In this document: positions 11,502 to 23,300 of the stretch, in pieces
Layout of the letters: every line of letters begins with the position of its first letter
Numbering within the stretch: position 1 is the first letter of the stretch
Source of the DNA: Phoenix dactylifera
Taxonomy: Eukaryota > Streptophyta > Magnoliopsida > Arecales > Arecaceae
Direction of reading: 5' to 3'
Assembly: GCF_009389715.1 (NCBI RefSeq)
Contig: NC_052397.1
Location: 10,551,595 to 10,615,594, forward strand
DNA: 64,000 nucleotides
Translations under genes and position numbers: made by a program
The notes under the pieces: model-generated
Told to the model about the DNA's origin: nothing
Seen by the model: the letters and a program-made list of their open reading frames with translations, nothing else
The model's database searches: none

Positions 11502-12589
11502 TGATCCAGTCAAAGAGAAAGAAGAATTTCTTTAACTTGCTTAACTCGAATTTCTAAAAGATAACTAGAAGGAGATGGAAGAATTTTGAAAGTAGGATTT
11601 AAGTCCCTTTTTTTTATTGATTCTCCGCATCCTAAACTATGGTACATAGCCCCTATGTATAATGCTAGTGAGGTCCCCCTCTTTTAAAATTTGGGTTGGA
11701 TTTCTCTCCTAGTTCGAATATGACTAGTTATCATAAAATAAATATGTCTAATAAAAATATTCTTAAAAAACTAAAATTTTTGAAGAGGTAGATCCGACTT
11801 TTATATCAACTCTATCTCCTATTACTCCACCTGATTTTTCTTGGATAGAAAGCTATGCTCGGTCAAAGTCTTACTTGACAAGAAACTTTGGGTTTGCCTA
11901 GCCCATTTTATGGCCTAAACAAAGGAATTTCAGTCTGATTCAATCTCAGGTTGGCCTGAAGTTGTAGATATCAAAAAACTACCTAATTTTAAAAAAAAAG
12001 ATCATCTCAATCTGGCATCCTATCACTAAGTTATGGCCTCTGAAATTTTGGCATGTGATTCGGCTTTCTGATGTAGTGGATCTTGCTCCTGGACCTTGTC
12101 CAGCCTTTCTCATTGTGGCCAAAATATTCCACATCGAATTTTCATAGTAGACAAAGTGATCCACATCGAGTCTCGTGATCCTCCTAAATACCTATAGTGG
12201 CCAAAGTGATCTACATCGAGTCTAATAATCTTTTTAGAATTTGTAGTAGCCAAAGTAGTCTATATTGAGTGTGGTAATTTTTCTGAATACTCATAGTGGC
12301 TAAATTAGTCCACATTGAGTTTGGTGATCCCCTTAGATCTCATAGTAGCTAAAGTGATCCACATCGAGTCTAGTGATCCTTTTGCATATACATAGTGGCC
12401 AATATAGTCCATATCGAGTTGGGTGATCCTTTTAAATATTTATAGTGGCCAAAGTGTTCCATATTAAGTTTAGTGATTTTCTTGGATTCTCGTAGGGACT
12501 AAAATGATCCACATCGAGTCCAGTGATCCTCTTGAATACTCGTACTGGCCAAAATGGTCCATATCGAGTCCGGTGATCTTTCTAGATTA
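11502..12589 (-). repeat. 3' long terminal repeat of the LINE-nested element
   Basis: It matches 13018-14220 through recognisable blocks, for example 'ctagaaggagatggaagaat' near 11565, which recurs near 13076, and 'tagcccctat' near 11647 and 13160. Its distal part is a minisatellite. The outer edge has mutated (gatta instead of gaatca), so the border at 12589 is approximate. Confidence 0.6.
12125..12585. repeat. Minisatellite of about 50-bp units, array A
   Basis: About nine imperfect copies of a unit built on 'agtggccaaagtgatccaca' followed by 'tcgagtctggtgatcc' and a variable 'ttctgaatactcg' end. Period is 49-51 bp. Units are contiguous without unique spacers, so this is not a CRISPR array. 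Confidence 0.85.
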
Positions 12590-13017
12590 AAGCTATTTTT
12601 GTTTAGAGGATTCAACTTCTGCTAAATTAGAATGAAGATGGAAAAGCACCTGCTTCCCTCCCTCATGGATGAACCACTTGGTTTTGCTCGAAGATAGAAT
12701 TGCCGGTGTTTGTGTTGAAAGCATCGCCAATCGAGACACGATCTTAGCACTGAAGATATCTTCTCCTCTAATTGTGTGAGACATTCTATCATCTCATCAT
12801 CCATCGAGGTAGAGCTAGCAATCGTACTCGTCTTTATTCTTCAATATACTTCAAACAAAGATAGCCCTTTTCCTAACTACTTGTATCTCTCATGCATTCA
12901 GTCCATGAACTAAGACTCTCGTAGATGTAGAGAACTGAAGCTTTGGTACCAACTTAATCTAATTAGATCAAGTTAGAATTCCATCAAGTAAGAGCATGGA
13001 GTTGATACCAACTTAAT
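12590..13017 (-). other. Internal region of the LINE-nested element, with tRNA-Met-like primer site
   Basis: 428 bp without a coding domain. Minus-strand 13010-12993 reads TTGGTATCAACTCCATGC, near the usual TGGTATCAGAGC primer-binding motif. A partial second copy of the edge sequence ('ggtaccaacttaat') lies near 12942, suggesting a small local duplication. Confidence 0.5.
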
Positions 13018-14220
13018 TTGATCGCCAAGAAGGAAGAATTTCTTCAATCCATTCAACTCGGATATCTAAAAGAAAACTAGAAGGAGATGGAAGAATTTTG
13101 AAAGTAAGGCTTAAGTTCTTTTTTCTTTCATTGATTCTCCACATTCTAATCTGTGGTACGTAGCCCCTATTTATAATACTAGTGAGGTCCATCCTTTCAC
13201 AAATTGGTTTAGATTTCTCTTTTAGTTTGAATATGACTAGGTATTCTAAAATAAATGTGACTAATAGCAATATTCTAGAAAAAATGTTAATTCTTGAAAA
13301 GGTAGATCTCGACTTCTACATCAATTCTGTCTTCTATCACTCCGCCTAATTCTTCTTTGATAGAGAGCTAGGCCCGATCAAAGTCTTATCCGAAAAGAAA
13401 ACTTTCGATTTGACCAGTCCATTTTGGGGCCTAAATGATAAAGTTTCTGCCCGATTCAACCCTTAGGAGTTGGCCCAAAGTTATAGATCTCGAAAAATTA
13501 TTCAATTTTAACTAGCTTATTTCGAAAACTAAATGATGAAATTTCAGCCCGATTCAACCTCCTAGGAGGTTGGCCCAAAGTTACAAATCTTGAGAAACTA
13601 TCCATTTTTTATATAAAAAAGTGATTATCTCAATCGGACATCGTATGACCAAGTTATGAACTTCAAAAGTTTGGCATGCAATTCGGCTTTTTGATGTAGT
13701 GGATCTTGCTTCTGGATCTTGTCCAGCCCTGCTCGTAGTGGCTAAAGTGATCTGCATCGAGTCTGGTGATCTTTCTGGATACCCATAGTAGCTAAAGTGA
13801 TCTACATCGAGTCCGACGATCTTTGTAAATACCCGTAGTAGCCAAGTAGTCCACATCAAGTATGGTGATCCTTCTGAATGCTCGTAGTGGCTAAATTGGT
13901 TCACATCGAGTCTGGTGATCTTTCTGGATATCCATAGTAGCTAAAGTGATCTACATCGACTTTGGTGATCTTTTTGGATATCTGTACTGGCTTAAGTATC
14001 CACAATGAGTTTGCTAATCCTCTTGGATATCTGTAGTGGTTAATATGATCCACATCGAGTATGGTGATCTTCCTAAATACTCGTAGTGGACAAAGTGTTC
14101 ACCTTGAGTTTGGTGATCTCCTTAGATACTCATAGTGGCCAAAGCGATACACATTGAGTCTAGTGATCCTCTTAAATATTTGTAATGGCCTACATCAAGT
14201 CCGATGATCCTTTTGAATCA
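13018..14220 (-). repeat. 5' long terminal repeat of the LINE-nested element
   Basis: It starts TGATTC (14220) and ends GATCA (13018) on the minus strand, the TG...CA ends expected of an LTR. The half near 13,060-13,200 aligns to the other repeat; the half near 13,730-14,215 is minisatellite array B. Confidence 0.6.
13730..14215. repeat. Minisatellite of about 50-bp units, array B
   Basis: About ten copies of the same unit as array A, each with 'tagtggctaaagtgat', 'catcgagtctggtgatc' and a variable tail. Copies differ from each other nearly as much as the two arrays differ. Confidence 0.85.
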
Positions 14221-14225
14221 GAATC

Positions 14226-14870
14226 CACCTTCTTCTGAATCAGAGTGGTGTAAGCTTGTTCCCCCCTTTGGGAATCCTTCTTATGACTAACATTTTGTTG
14301 ATGGCCTCTATGACATTCTTCCTATTTTTTTGCTAAAAGAGTTTAAAGAAAGATCCCCATTAGGGCCATAGACTTTATCTAAAAAGATACTTGCCACCAC
14401 CTGGTCAATCTCCCTCTCTGAAATGGCGGCTACATGTAGGTCATTATTCTGAACTATTTGTGATTGTAGGTAAACTAAAGTTTGTACATAAAAGAGCTAG
14501 ATTCCAATTACAGCAAAAATATTGCTAAAAGGACTGATGAATCTCCTTATCATTGGTAAGCTCATTGTCCTTTGTAGTTATAACCCTCTTGATTCTATTC
14601 CTTCTTCGACACAAACTTGTGGTTCGATGGAAAAAGGAGGTATTCAAATCACCATCCTTCAACCATTAAACTCTAGACTTCTGCCTCCACATAATTTCTT
14701 GCTGCTTCATCACCCTATTGTGATCCCGGAGCTTTTTAAGAAGGATCTCATGTTGAGCAGCACTCAAGCCTCTTGATCGAATGTCCTTCTCTTGCAAATT
14801 AGCTATTTCAACCTCCAACCTCTTACCCTTCTGTTGTTGCCCTTTCTGTCCTATTTCAGGTAAGCTAGGA
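14226..14870 (-). pseudogene. LINE endonuclease-to-RT linker, proximal segment
   Basis: Minus-strand translation gives LLKKLRDHNRVMKQQEIMWR, then QKSRV, a single stop, WLKDGDLNTSFFHR and RRRNRIKRV. After a break come AAISEREIDQVVASIFLDK, YGPNGD and TTLIQKKV. This is the standard linker preceding plant L1-like reverse transcriptase. The sequence continues across the insertion into 11,496-10,570. The endonuclease itself is not visible above 14,870. Confidence 0.8.
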
Positions 14871-15723
14871 AAGTCGGAATATCTGGAGAGCTCGGTTGGT
14901 TAAGATAGAAGACACCCACCAAGCATGACTAGATGAGACCCGGATGCATGCATGGACATGATATTGATGTCAAGCTAGCTAGAAAGATGTGGGTTAAATG
15001 AAGAATAGAGAACGGCGTGGGTCTAAATGCCTTAACATTCAAGAACATTTGCTACTATCTCATCACTACTTGAAGAAGATGGTCATGGGAATGGATGAGG
15101 GCATAGTGTTGGGTTATAGTAGAAGGATGTAGTATCGGGTTACGGTCAAGGTATAGTGCTAGGTTGTGATGAAAGCTAAGTTACACTTCTTCCTAGAAAA
15201 ATGACTAAGATAAAGATAAAAAACTGATTGGTTTGATTATCAAAAGATCCTTCGTATACAATACAATTCTAATATTTATATAAAGACATGATAACTAAAG
15301 CATAACTAAAATAAAATAACCATAATACAACTGCTAGTCTTTGTAACTATCTTTATCGCCAAGATCTCAATTGATTTTGATAGTTCATGACTTTCATGAT
15401 CCCAATGCCATGTAACTGCAACTTGGGATACTTTGTACCTCTCGTCCTGCTGCTTGTACAAGTATAATTTTATCTTCAGCTTGATTATTTATATTCTAGT
15501 AGAATCCTATCCGTTTGGTCTTTATTTTTATACTTGGCACAATTTGCTGCAACCAAACTCTACTCTGCCCGGCAAGGGTCATGTGACTTTGCATATTTGG
15601 CTCTCTAAAATCCGATCCATGTGACAGTTACTATCTGCTGCCATTTTGATTGTTAAGATAGGGTATAAACACCTTCTCAAATAGATTACTAACAATGCCT
15701 TCCTTGGCGCTCTTGCTCATTTT
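14871..15723. other. Intergenic, no gene seen
   Basis: No conserved coding sequence. The sequence up to about 15,250 contains loosely repeated phrases on 'gggttatagt / gggttacggt', otherwise unremarkable. Confidence 0.4.
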
Positions 15724-16117
15724 GGTTCCAACATGGTTTCAAGCTATTTAATGAAATGCTTCAGAGAAATGTGGTCTCATCTAACACCATGGTTGTCGGC
15801 TATGCTAATGATGATGATCTAACCTTGGCAAAGGACTTTTGTGATAAAATGCTTGTCTAAGTTATTGTCTTTTGGCTTATCATGATGTTGGAATACCATA
15901 AGATAGATGCCACATGATCATGTGTTTGATAGATGCCATTCAATTGTTATTTGATAGAATGTCTAAGAGGAACTTTATCTCATGGATGGTAATGGTCGCC
16001 TAGGTTCTCATAGTGTGGTTAACCATAAGAGATCCTAATGCTGTTTCATAAGATGCACTTGAGCCAAATATGACCATCATTGTTGGTATCATTTTGACTA
16101 CTGCTAGGGCTAAAAAC
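15724..16117 (+). pseudogene. PPR (pentatricopeptide repeat) protein pseudogene fragment
   Basis: The plus-strand translation reads LFNEMLQRNVVSSNTMVV then GYAND, LTLAKDFCDKM and a stop. After a frameshift it resumes as AIQLLFDRMSKRNFISWM with VMVA, a stop, and later ALEPNMTIIVGIILTTARAK. The spacing of 'LF.eM..rnv.SwntMi.gy' units is that of plant organellar PPR proteins, which bind organelle RNA. At least three stops and one shift break it, and only about three repeats remain, so it is a dead fragment. No retrotransposon hallmark was seen next to it. Confidence 0.7.
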
Positions 16118-17725
16118 ATGTTAGATATTATCGACTCTATTAGTTTCGGTACTTGATTTGTGAGTCAGATTTAGATAAAAATCCTTGTATCCGAGGGCTT
16201 GATTAGCTAAACGTGGCCACCATGGTTGGTTCATTCTTTTGCTACTAGGGCAAATATTATTTGACCGTATTTCTATATTTGTATAAACTTTTTTCTTAAG
16301 TTCTTTCATGACAAATTATTCATGATTCTTTTTATTTATGCTGCAACAGAACAGTAACAACAGTATTTAAATAGTTTTAATTTTTATGTATTTTTATTAT
16401 TTGATTAGATTGTTGGTCTAGATGTTTGGACAGATTGGTCAAAATTAATAATTACGTCTTAGACTATTACCTTGTTACTATGCATTGCCTGCAACTTTGA
16501 TAGTAAATTTTACTTCCATCCTTTATGATTATGTCCTTTATCTTATTTTTTTATTATCGAAGTCAATTCAAATCTAATTTATATCCAAATAATATCCAAT
16601 CTATACTTGTAACTTTTTAAAATAGATATGAATATACTTAATATTCAGTTCTTATCCATATTCGTTAAGAACAAATATGGATATCAATTTTGATATTCAT
16701 TTAGCATCTGCATTCATTTTCATATTTGTTGAAAACATATTGATACAAATATTTGATCCATATCCGATGTATTTTCAGGCCTAACTGCTGCCCAACTAAA
16801 AAGTGATCTTGAGATATATAAAATATTGTTGATAATTATTTTATTTTGATGTATATTTATTTGTATTATAATAATATATTTATATTAGAAATAAGCATGG
16901 GGTGGATGCATATTTACCAACCTATTAAAAGGGTAATCATATCTATTTTAGATAATCGAACCAAATAGGTTTTGTATACTTGTAATTCTCATTTGCAGCT
17001 TTTCTAGAAAAGAAGTTTTGCAACAATCATAATTGTATCCAAGCTATCAAGATTTAGATGCATGCAACTACAATAGCTATGATTCCACTTGCATGCAACT
17101 TGTATCATACTATATTTCTAGTTGTAACGAACCAAACAACCTTATTATTAATTAGACTTCCAGACAAGCCTGTAAATCATTATGAATTTAAACATATGCA
17201 CGCAAGTCCAGCCTCCGACTCATGGTTACCTATTGAAAACCATAAAATAAACTCGAGCAGTTGTGAATACAAGAAGAAGTCAGCTCCTCATCCACTTGAT
17301 TATGGTATTGTCAAGAAGTTATGGTGTATAGACTGTTATTCTTACCAAGTGAGATGATGATAGACTTTCCCATCTCTCTCTTCTATTCTTTTTGTTATAA
17401 AAAAATTCATTATGATTTGTGTTTGGATATTTATACAGTTACTCCCTTATAGTTATCCTAAAAATAATCACTTATTAATGACCAAACAGATGGCATCTTT
17501 TATACTAATAGATATGCACATTTAATAATGGACAGATTTCTCAACTTGCTGCTCTTAAGTCAACCCCAGGCTTCCCTTTCATCTGTGTAGATGAATGTGG
17601 TGCTTTCCCGTTTGTTTCTCCTAATGATGTATGTGCTTACCTAGGCCTTGGAGCACACTAGTCAATCCTTACGAGGACTTCCTGCTATTTTGACTTCCTA
17701 AGCCTTTGAGTCTAGATTCTCTTTG
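16118..17725. other. Intergenic, AT-rich
   Basis: No gene seen. Around 16,560-16,790 'tatccatatc'-type phrases occur in both orientations, suggesting a decayed MITE, but clean ends could not be defined. Confidence 0.4.
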
Positions 17726-17730
17726 ATATT

Positions 17731-19311
17731 TGATGAGAGTACAAAAGTGAAATTCAAACCCAGTAACTCTGGATTTGAACCCAATGCCTGGCAGCCCAAG
17801 CTCAATAAATTTTCCAAACATCCACAGCATGGGGGCTTTGAATTTTTCTAATTTCCCAACCGACCGTGGAAACGGACTTTTTAATTCCAAGCATCATGGC
17901 ATCTCATCCAAGGGACCTAAACCAAATCCAAGGGACTTAAATCAGACCCAAGAGACCTAAGCTAAACTAGCTCTTCAATTCCAAATGGCATCTTATTAGC
18001 ATCTTTTCGTTTCCCCTGTTCTTCCCAGTTCATCCAAGCGAGGAGCCGACGGAAGAGAAGCGAGGAAAGCAGTCATCGGGAGGAGAAGAGTCCCAAGTCT
18101 CATCCGCTCCCAAACCGGCTCTTTCTTGCATCCCACCTTAGCAACTCCCCAACGAACAGAGTACGCGTGAGGAGCTTCCCATCGTCTTCCAACCGTCCGT
18201 GGCTCTCAACGGCAGTAAGGGAACTCCAAAGCCAATCCATCCGTTCGCATCCCTGCAGCCGAAGAGTCCCAAGCATTCAAATCCCAGCTTCATCCGCTCC
18301 CAGCAGCGTCCGTTCGCATCCCGCCTCAACAACCCCCCATCCGTTCCTGCAGCCGAAGAGTTTCAAGCAATTGAAACCATCCGCAATCCTCCAGCGTCCT
18401 TCTGTCTTCCCTTCAACATGCTGAAGGCGTCTATAAAAGAGGGGGAGAGCCATCCGGAGGAGCCATCTGGTGGAGGAGAACCAGCCGCACGGATTCATTC
18501 CTACACAGGCGGACGGGAGAGGAAGAGGAGGAGGTTCTATCGGCATTATTCCCAGCCGGACGGATCCATCCCAGTTCGGGCGAGAAAGGGAGGAAGGAGG
18601 AGGACACGGAGAGGAGGAATCCAAACAACAGCAGTCCTTCTTCCGATCTTTCCAGCCGGGCGAGGGAGGAGAGGAGCTAGCCGGGTGAGAGGAGGAGGAG
18701 ACGCGAGAGAGAAGAGAAAACAGAGCACTCTGTTTTCTCAACCAAATTTAAAAAAAAAAGAAAAAGGGATTTATGCTTATTTTATTTATTCTATGCTAAT
18801 CCTTTTTATGAAAATGTTTGCATCTCATATGGATAGCTAAATTTCTTTAAGCTAAGGCTAGGGAAAAGCCTAGCATTCTCTTCATGTATTTCCTTTAATC
18901 ATCAATTGGATTTTAATGTTTTTGATTTGATTTATGGTGCAGTAGATTGATAGAAAATATTTCAAACTTATATATTTTCTTTGATTTGTTATTTCCTCCG
19001 GGTATAACAGATGCTTAGAAATCCCTGTAGTTTAAAATAGAATTACTGTAATGCTGCCCATAAAACTAAATCTATTTAACTGAGATAATAGATGATTTTA
19101 GGAAAAACATGATGAAGTGCTAGGCTGAATCCTGATGCCTTAGTTATATTTTGTTAATCCGAATATTATTTAGCCTTTAGTTTTTGTTCACTGTCAAATC
19201 CCTGTGGATTCGATCTCGGACTCACCGAGAATATTACTTTGCTACACCCTATACTTGGGGTATCCTACGTTTAATTTTTCTTTTTAAAAGAGCAAGATTA
19301 AAATCGTAGCA
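17731..19311 (+). repeat. 5' LTR of the Athila element
   Basis: 1581 bp, starts TGATGAGAG and ends CGTAGCA. By eye it differs from the 3' LTR at 18703 (G/A), 18908 (G/A) and 18997 (T/C), all transitions. A TATA box lies at 18432. The GC-rich block at 18,000-18,720 gives several overlapping open frames that recur identically in the other LTR and are not genes. Confidence 0.95.
18432..18439 (+). promoter_or_regulatory. LTR TATA box
   Basis: TATAAAAG within 'gcgtctataaaagaggg', the only strong TATA motif in the LTR; it probably marks the U3/R transition about 30 bp downstream. The identical box in the 3' LTR is at 27887. Confidence 0.7.
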
Positions 19312-19317
19312 AGTTTT

Positions 19318-19335
19318 TGGCGCCGTTGCCGGGGA
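19318..19335 (+). other. Primer-binding site, tRNA-Asp
   Basis: TGGCGCCGTTGCCGGGGA, 6 bp after the LTR, is the reverse complement of the 3' end of plant tRNA-Asp(GTC) including its CCA, as far as I recall that tRNA. This primer is typical of Athila-lineage elements. Confidence 0.85.
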
Positions 19336-20342
19336 TTTGCAACGTGGAACGAGAACAAGGCTGAAAATTTCAACTCTTTATTTCTAGTTCTTCAATTTTT
19401 CTTTATTTTTAACACAGCTATTTCAAATCTTTTCAGATTCAAGGGCGACACAAAGCAGGACCAGTAACGAGGAAGATCAAGATCACATTTTTGGATTCCC
19501 GGAGTGAACGAACTCCGGCCGTGAGTATTTAAATTAATTTTTCTGTTTTGCTCATACTAGTCCTATTTTTCCTAGATTATAATTTTACTCTTATTTTAAA
19601 AAAAGTTAAAAAAATTATTATTAATTAAAATAATAAAATAATAAAAATAATAAATAAATAAAAAGAAAAAAAAATTTAGCTAGTTTGCTTGATCAACTAT
19701 TCAACTGCAATTTAATGACATGACATAAAATGATAAAAATCTTCTTGATTGTTGCATATAGTATAAAGCATTTGCATAAAATAATCTAAGGGCTGAACCC
19801 ATTAACAAGATAAGGTCGGGATTTCATTACTCGTCCTTAGCCCAAAAATCATCCAAGTGCATAAATATCCTAAGCCTAATTAAAATCAACTAGACATTGG
19901 CCCCTAAGGATAATCGAGCTCAATAGGACGAAGACCACTGAAAGTTGCACCAATTTCGCTCTATGACCCCGGTCGATGTCTAGGCAAGCTTTGTCCCTTT
20001 AAGTGATTAAAGGGAGACAGTTTCTGTTCGAGGAAAGTGGGTTTTAAGTGGGACCTTTGCTATACGCATCGTGACCCCTCCACTTACCTGGGAGCTTACC
20101 TGGTCGACTAGGTTATTAGACCGGATTGGAGGCTTAAGTGTACTCTTCAGCCCAGTTAGGAGCTGTCTAGAATTTTTAGGAAAACCTTAGAAATTGTTGG
20201 GTGATGCATGTTTTAATTAAACTTTTGTTTTGCTGTATTAGGGTGTTTGTGTAAAAAAAAAAATAATAATAATAAAAATAAAAATAAAAATAAAAATAAA
20301 AAATAATAAAATAAATAAAAAATAATAAAAAAAACTTAGTAT
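19336..20342 (+). other. Untranslated leader of the Athila element
   Basis: About 1 kb between primer site and gag with no long frame. It ends in an A/T run with many AAAAATA repeats (20,250-20,340), just upstream of the first gag ATG. Confidence 0.7.
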
Positions 20343-23300
20343 ATGCGGTTGTGGCAAAGAGATAAAACGAATAGATTATTTCGAGTTGAATCAAAAGATA
20401 AAAATTTAATTATTCAAAATTCAAATAATCAAATGGAAGATAATGGTAGTAATCAGGGAGATAATGAATTTCAGGATGACTTACCTATTAGAACGCTTCG
20501 TGATTATCTACAACCCGCTAGGACCAGTACCCCATCCTGTATGGTTATTCCTACTGCTGCGGGAGCTTTTGACATGAAACCGGGAATAATCCAATTACTT
20601 CCAAAGTTTCACGGACTTGATTCTGAAAGTCCCTATTTGCATCTGAAAGAATTTGATGAAGTATGTTCAACACTTCATTTCAATGATGTCACTGAAGAGG
20701 TAGTTAAGCTTAAGTTATTTCCTTTTTCTTTAAAGGAAAAAGCTAAGTCATGGTTACACTCCTTAAGGCCTAGGACCATAGCTACCTGGCAAGAAATGAC
20801 AAGAGAATTTTTAAAGAAATTCTTCCCAACACATAAAACAAACACACTTAGAAGAAATATCATGAACTTTGCACAAAAAGATGGAGAAACATTTTTTCAG
20901 TGTTGGGAAAGATTTAAGGACCTTCTCCTTACTTGCCCACATCATGGATACGAAATTTGGAGAATCATCAGTTTCTTTTATGATGGTTTGACCTCCAATA
21001 TGAGACAATTTGTGGAAATGATGTGTAATGGTGAATTTATGAATAAGGAACCAGAGGAAGCCTGGGACTATTTTGATCTGTTGGCAGAAAATGCACAGGC
21101 CTGGGATACAACAGATAAGAACGAGAAACCTCAAAAATCGACTAATACTAAAGGAGGAATGTATCATGTTAAAGAAGAAAATGATGTAAATTTAAAGATT
21201 GCTAATCTAACTAGGAAGGTTGAAGCCATTGAATTAAGCAGAGCCAATACAGGAAAGACACCTACTATAGATGAAAGTATTTGTGAAATCTGTGAGAGTA
21301 ATGCACACTTAACCAAGGATTGTCCTACAATCCCCGCCTTCCAAGAAGTGTTGCATGATCAAGCGAATTTCACAAATGCTTATAAGAGACCATTTCCTGA
21401 AACATATAATCCTAGTTGGCGAAACCATCCTAATTTTAGTTGGAGACATGGACCCACTGCCAATGAATCTCAAGGGAATTCCATACCCTATGTGCCACCC
21501 CATAAGAGATCTCTTGAGGATACTTTGCAGGCATTCATGCAAGGGCAGACCCAGATAAATCAGAATACCATGCAGTCACTTCAAGAACTTAAAAATTCTG
21601 TAGGTAGAATTGAGGCTCAACTCAATGTTAGGGAAAAAGGGACATTTCCAGCCCAACCTCAATCTAACCCAAAGGGTCAACATGAGGTCCATGAAGCAAG
21701 TTCATCCCAACCTAAAATTGAACAAGTTAAGTCTGTTACAACCCTTCGGAGTGGAAAAATAATTAACAAAGAAATTCCAACAAAAGATGACAAACCTAAA
21801 AAATCTATTGAAAAGAATGATGAAGATGATAATGAACAAAATGATCCAATACTGCATCACAAGATAGTTGCTCCATTTCCTCAGCGCTTGCTTGCAGCTA
21901 AAAAGGGAATACCTGATCAAGAAATTCTAGAAATCTTTAAACAAGTAAAGATTAACATTCCTCTATTAGATGCCATTAAGCAGATCCCATCTTATGCCAA
22001 ATTTTTAAAAGATCTGTGTACTATAAAGCGAAAACTTTGCGTACAAAAGAAAGCTTTTCTAACTGAACAGGTGAGTGCTATTCTCAAACACAACACCCCA
22101 CCTAAATATAAAGATCCTGGTTGTCCTACCATATCTTGCATCATAGGAAACTTCAGGATACAACGAGCCCTTCTGGATTTAGGTGCTAGTGTTAACTTAC
22201 TGCCCTATTCAGTTTATGAACAGTTAGGACTTGGTGAATTAAAACCCACCAAGGTTACTCTCCAACTTGCCGATCGATCTATAAAGATACCAAGAGGAAT
22301 AGTCGAGGATGTACTTGTCCAAGTTGATAAATTTTATTTTCCAGTCGACTTCATAGTATTAGATACCCAGCCTGTCATGAATTGTACCACTCCAATACCT
22401 GTCATTCTAGGCCGCCCATTTCTAGCTACTTCCAATGCTTTAATCAACTGTCGAAATGGAATAATGAAAATGTCATTCGGGAATATGACTATAGATTTTA
22501 ATATATTTAACATTTGTAAACAACCCGATAATGATAATGAAAATGATGAAATTCATGGAGTTAATCTGATCGACTCCATTGTAGAAGATGTTCTTGTCCC
22601 ATCGCTTTCTTCTGATCCTTTAGAAACATGCCTAACTCATTTCGGAAATACAGATATCAACCAAAATTTTAGAGAAATCAGTGCTATATTAGATTCAGCT
22701 CCTTTGTTGGATACAGATAGGTGGAAATCTCGTTTTGAAGAATTGCCCACACGCAACAATAGTCCTCTACCATCTAGTGTTCAAGCACCTAAACTTGAGC
22801 TAAAGCCTTTGCCATCTGAGCTCAAGTACGCATACCTTGGTCAAGAAGAGACCTTTCCTGTGATCATATCATCCCAACTCGAACAAAATCAGGAATTAAA
22901 ATTATTAGAAATTCTCAAAGAGCATAAGGGAGCATTAGGGTGGACAATTGCTGATATCAAGGGAATTAGTCCCTCAATTTGCACTCATAGAATCCACTTA
23001 GAGGCTGATGCCAAACCTTCTCGTCAACCTCAACGTCGATTAAACCCAAACATGAAGGATGTGGTTAGAGCAGAAGTTCTGAAACTTCTGGATGCGGGTA
23101 TGATCTACCCAATTTCAGATAGTAAATGGGTAAGTCCAACCCAAGTGGTCCCGAAAAAATCTGGTGTTACTGTAGTCAAAAATGCCAACAATGAATTAGT
23201 TCCAACTAGGGTCCCCACTAGTTGGCGTGTATGCATTGACTATAGGAAACTTAATTCTGTCACTAGGAAGGATCATTTTCCTCTACCTTTTATTGATCAA

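Larger units (their letters stand above)
11497..14225 (-). mobile_element. Non-autonomous LTR-type element inserted in the LINE
   Basis: Flanking 5-mers are GCATC (11497-11501) and GAATC (14221-14225), one mismatch. Removing one copy and the insert restores the LINE frame as LIQKKVDAKELKDF. The element has two direct repeats of about 1.1-1.2 kb (11502-12589 and 13018-14220) around a 428-bp centre without coding capacity. On the minus strand the 5' repeat starts TGATTC and ends GATCA, followed 7 bp later by TGGTATCAACTCCATG, close to a methionine-initiator tRNA primer site. It therefore resembles an oversized TRIM or small LARD. The repeats are heavily diverged, so the insertion is old. Confidence 0.65.

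Noticed and set aside
12125..14215. CRISPR-like array
   Set aside because: The repeats are contiguous imperfect tandem units without unique spacers, in a plant nuclear context.
16540..16790. Possible MITE built on 'tatccatatccg'-type phrases
   Set aside because: Inverted similarity is loose and confined to AT-rich words; no ends or target duplication found.
18138..18840. Up to 213-codon frames in the 5' LTR, repeated at 27,593-28,295
   Set aside because: They recur in both LTRs, overlap in several frames on both strands and have no domain. They reflect GC-rich LTR sequence.
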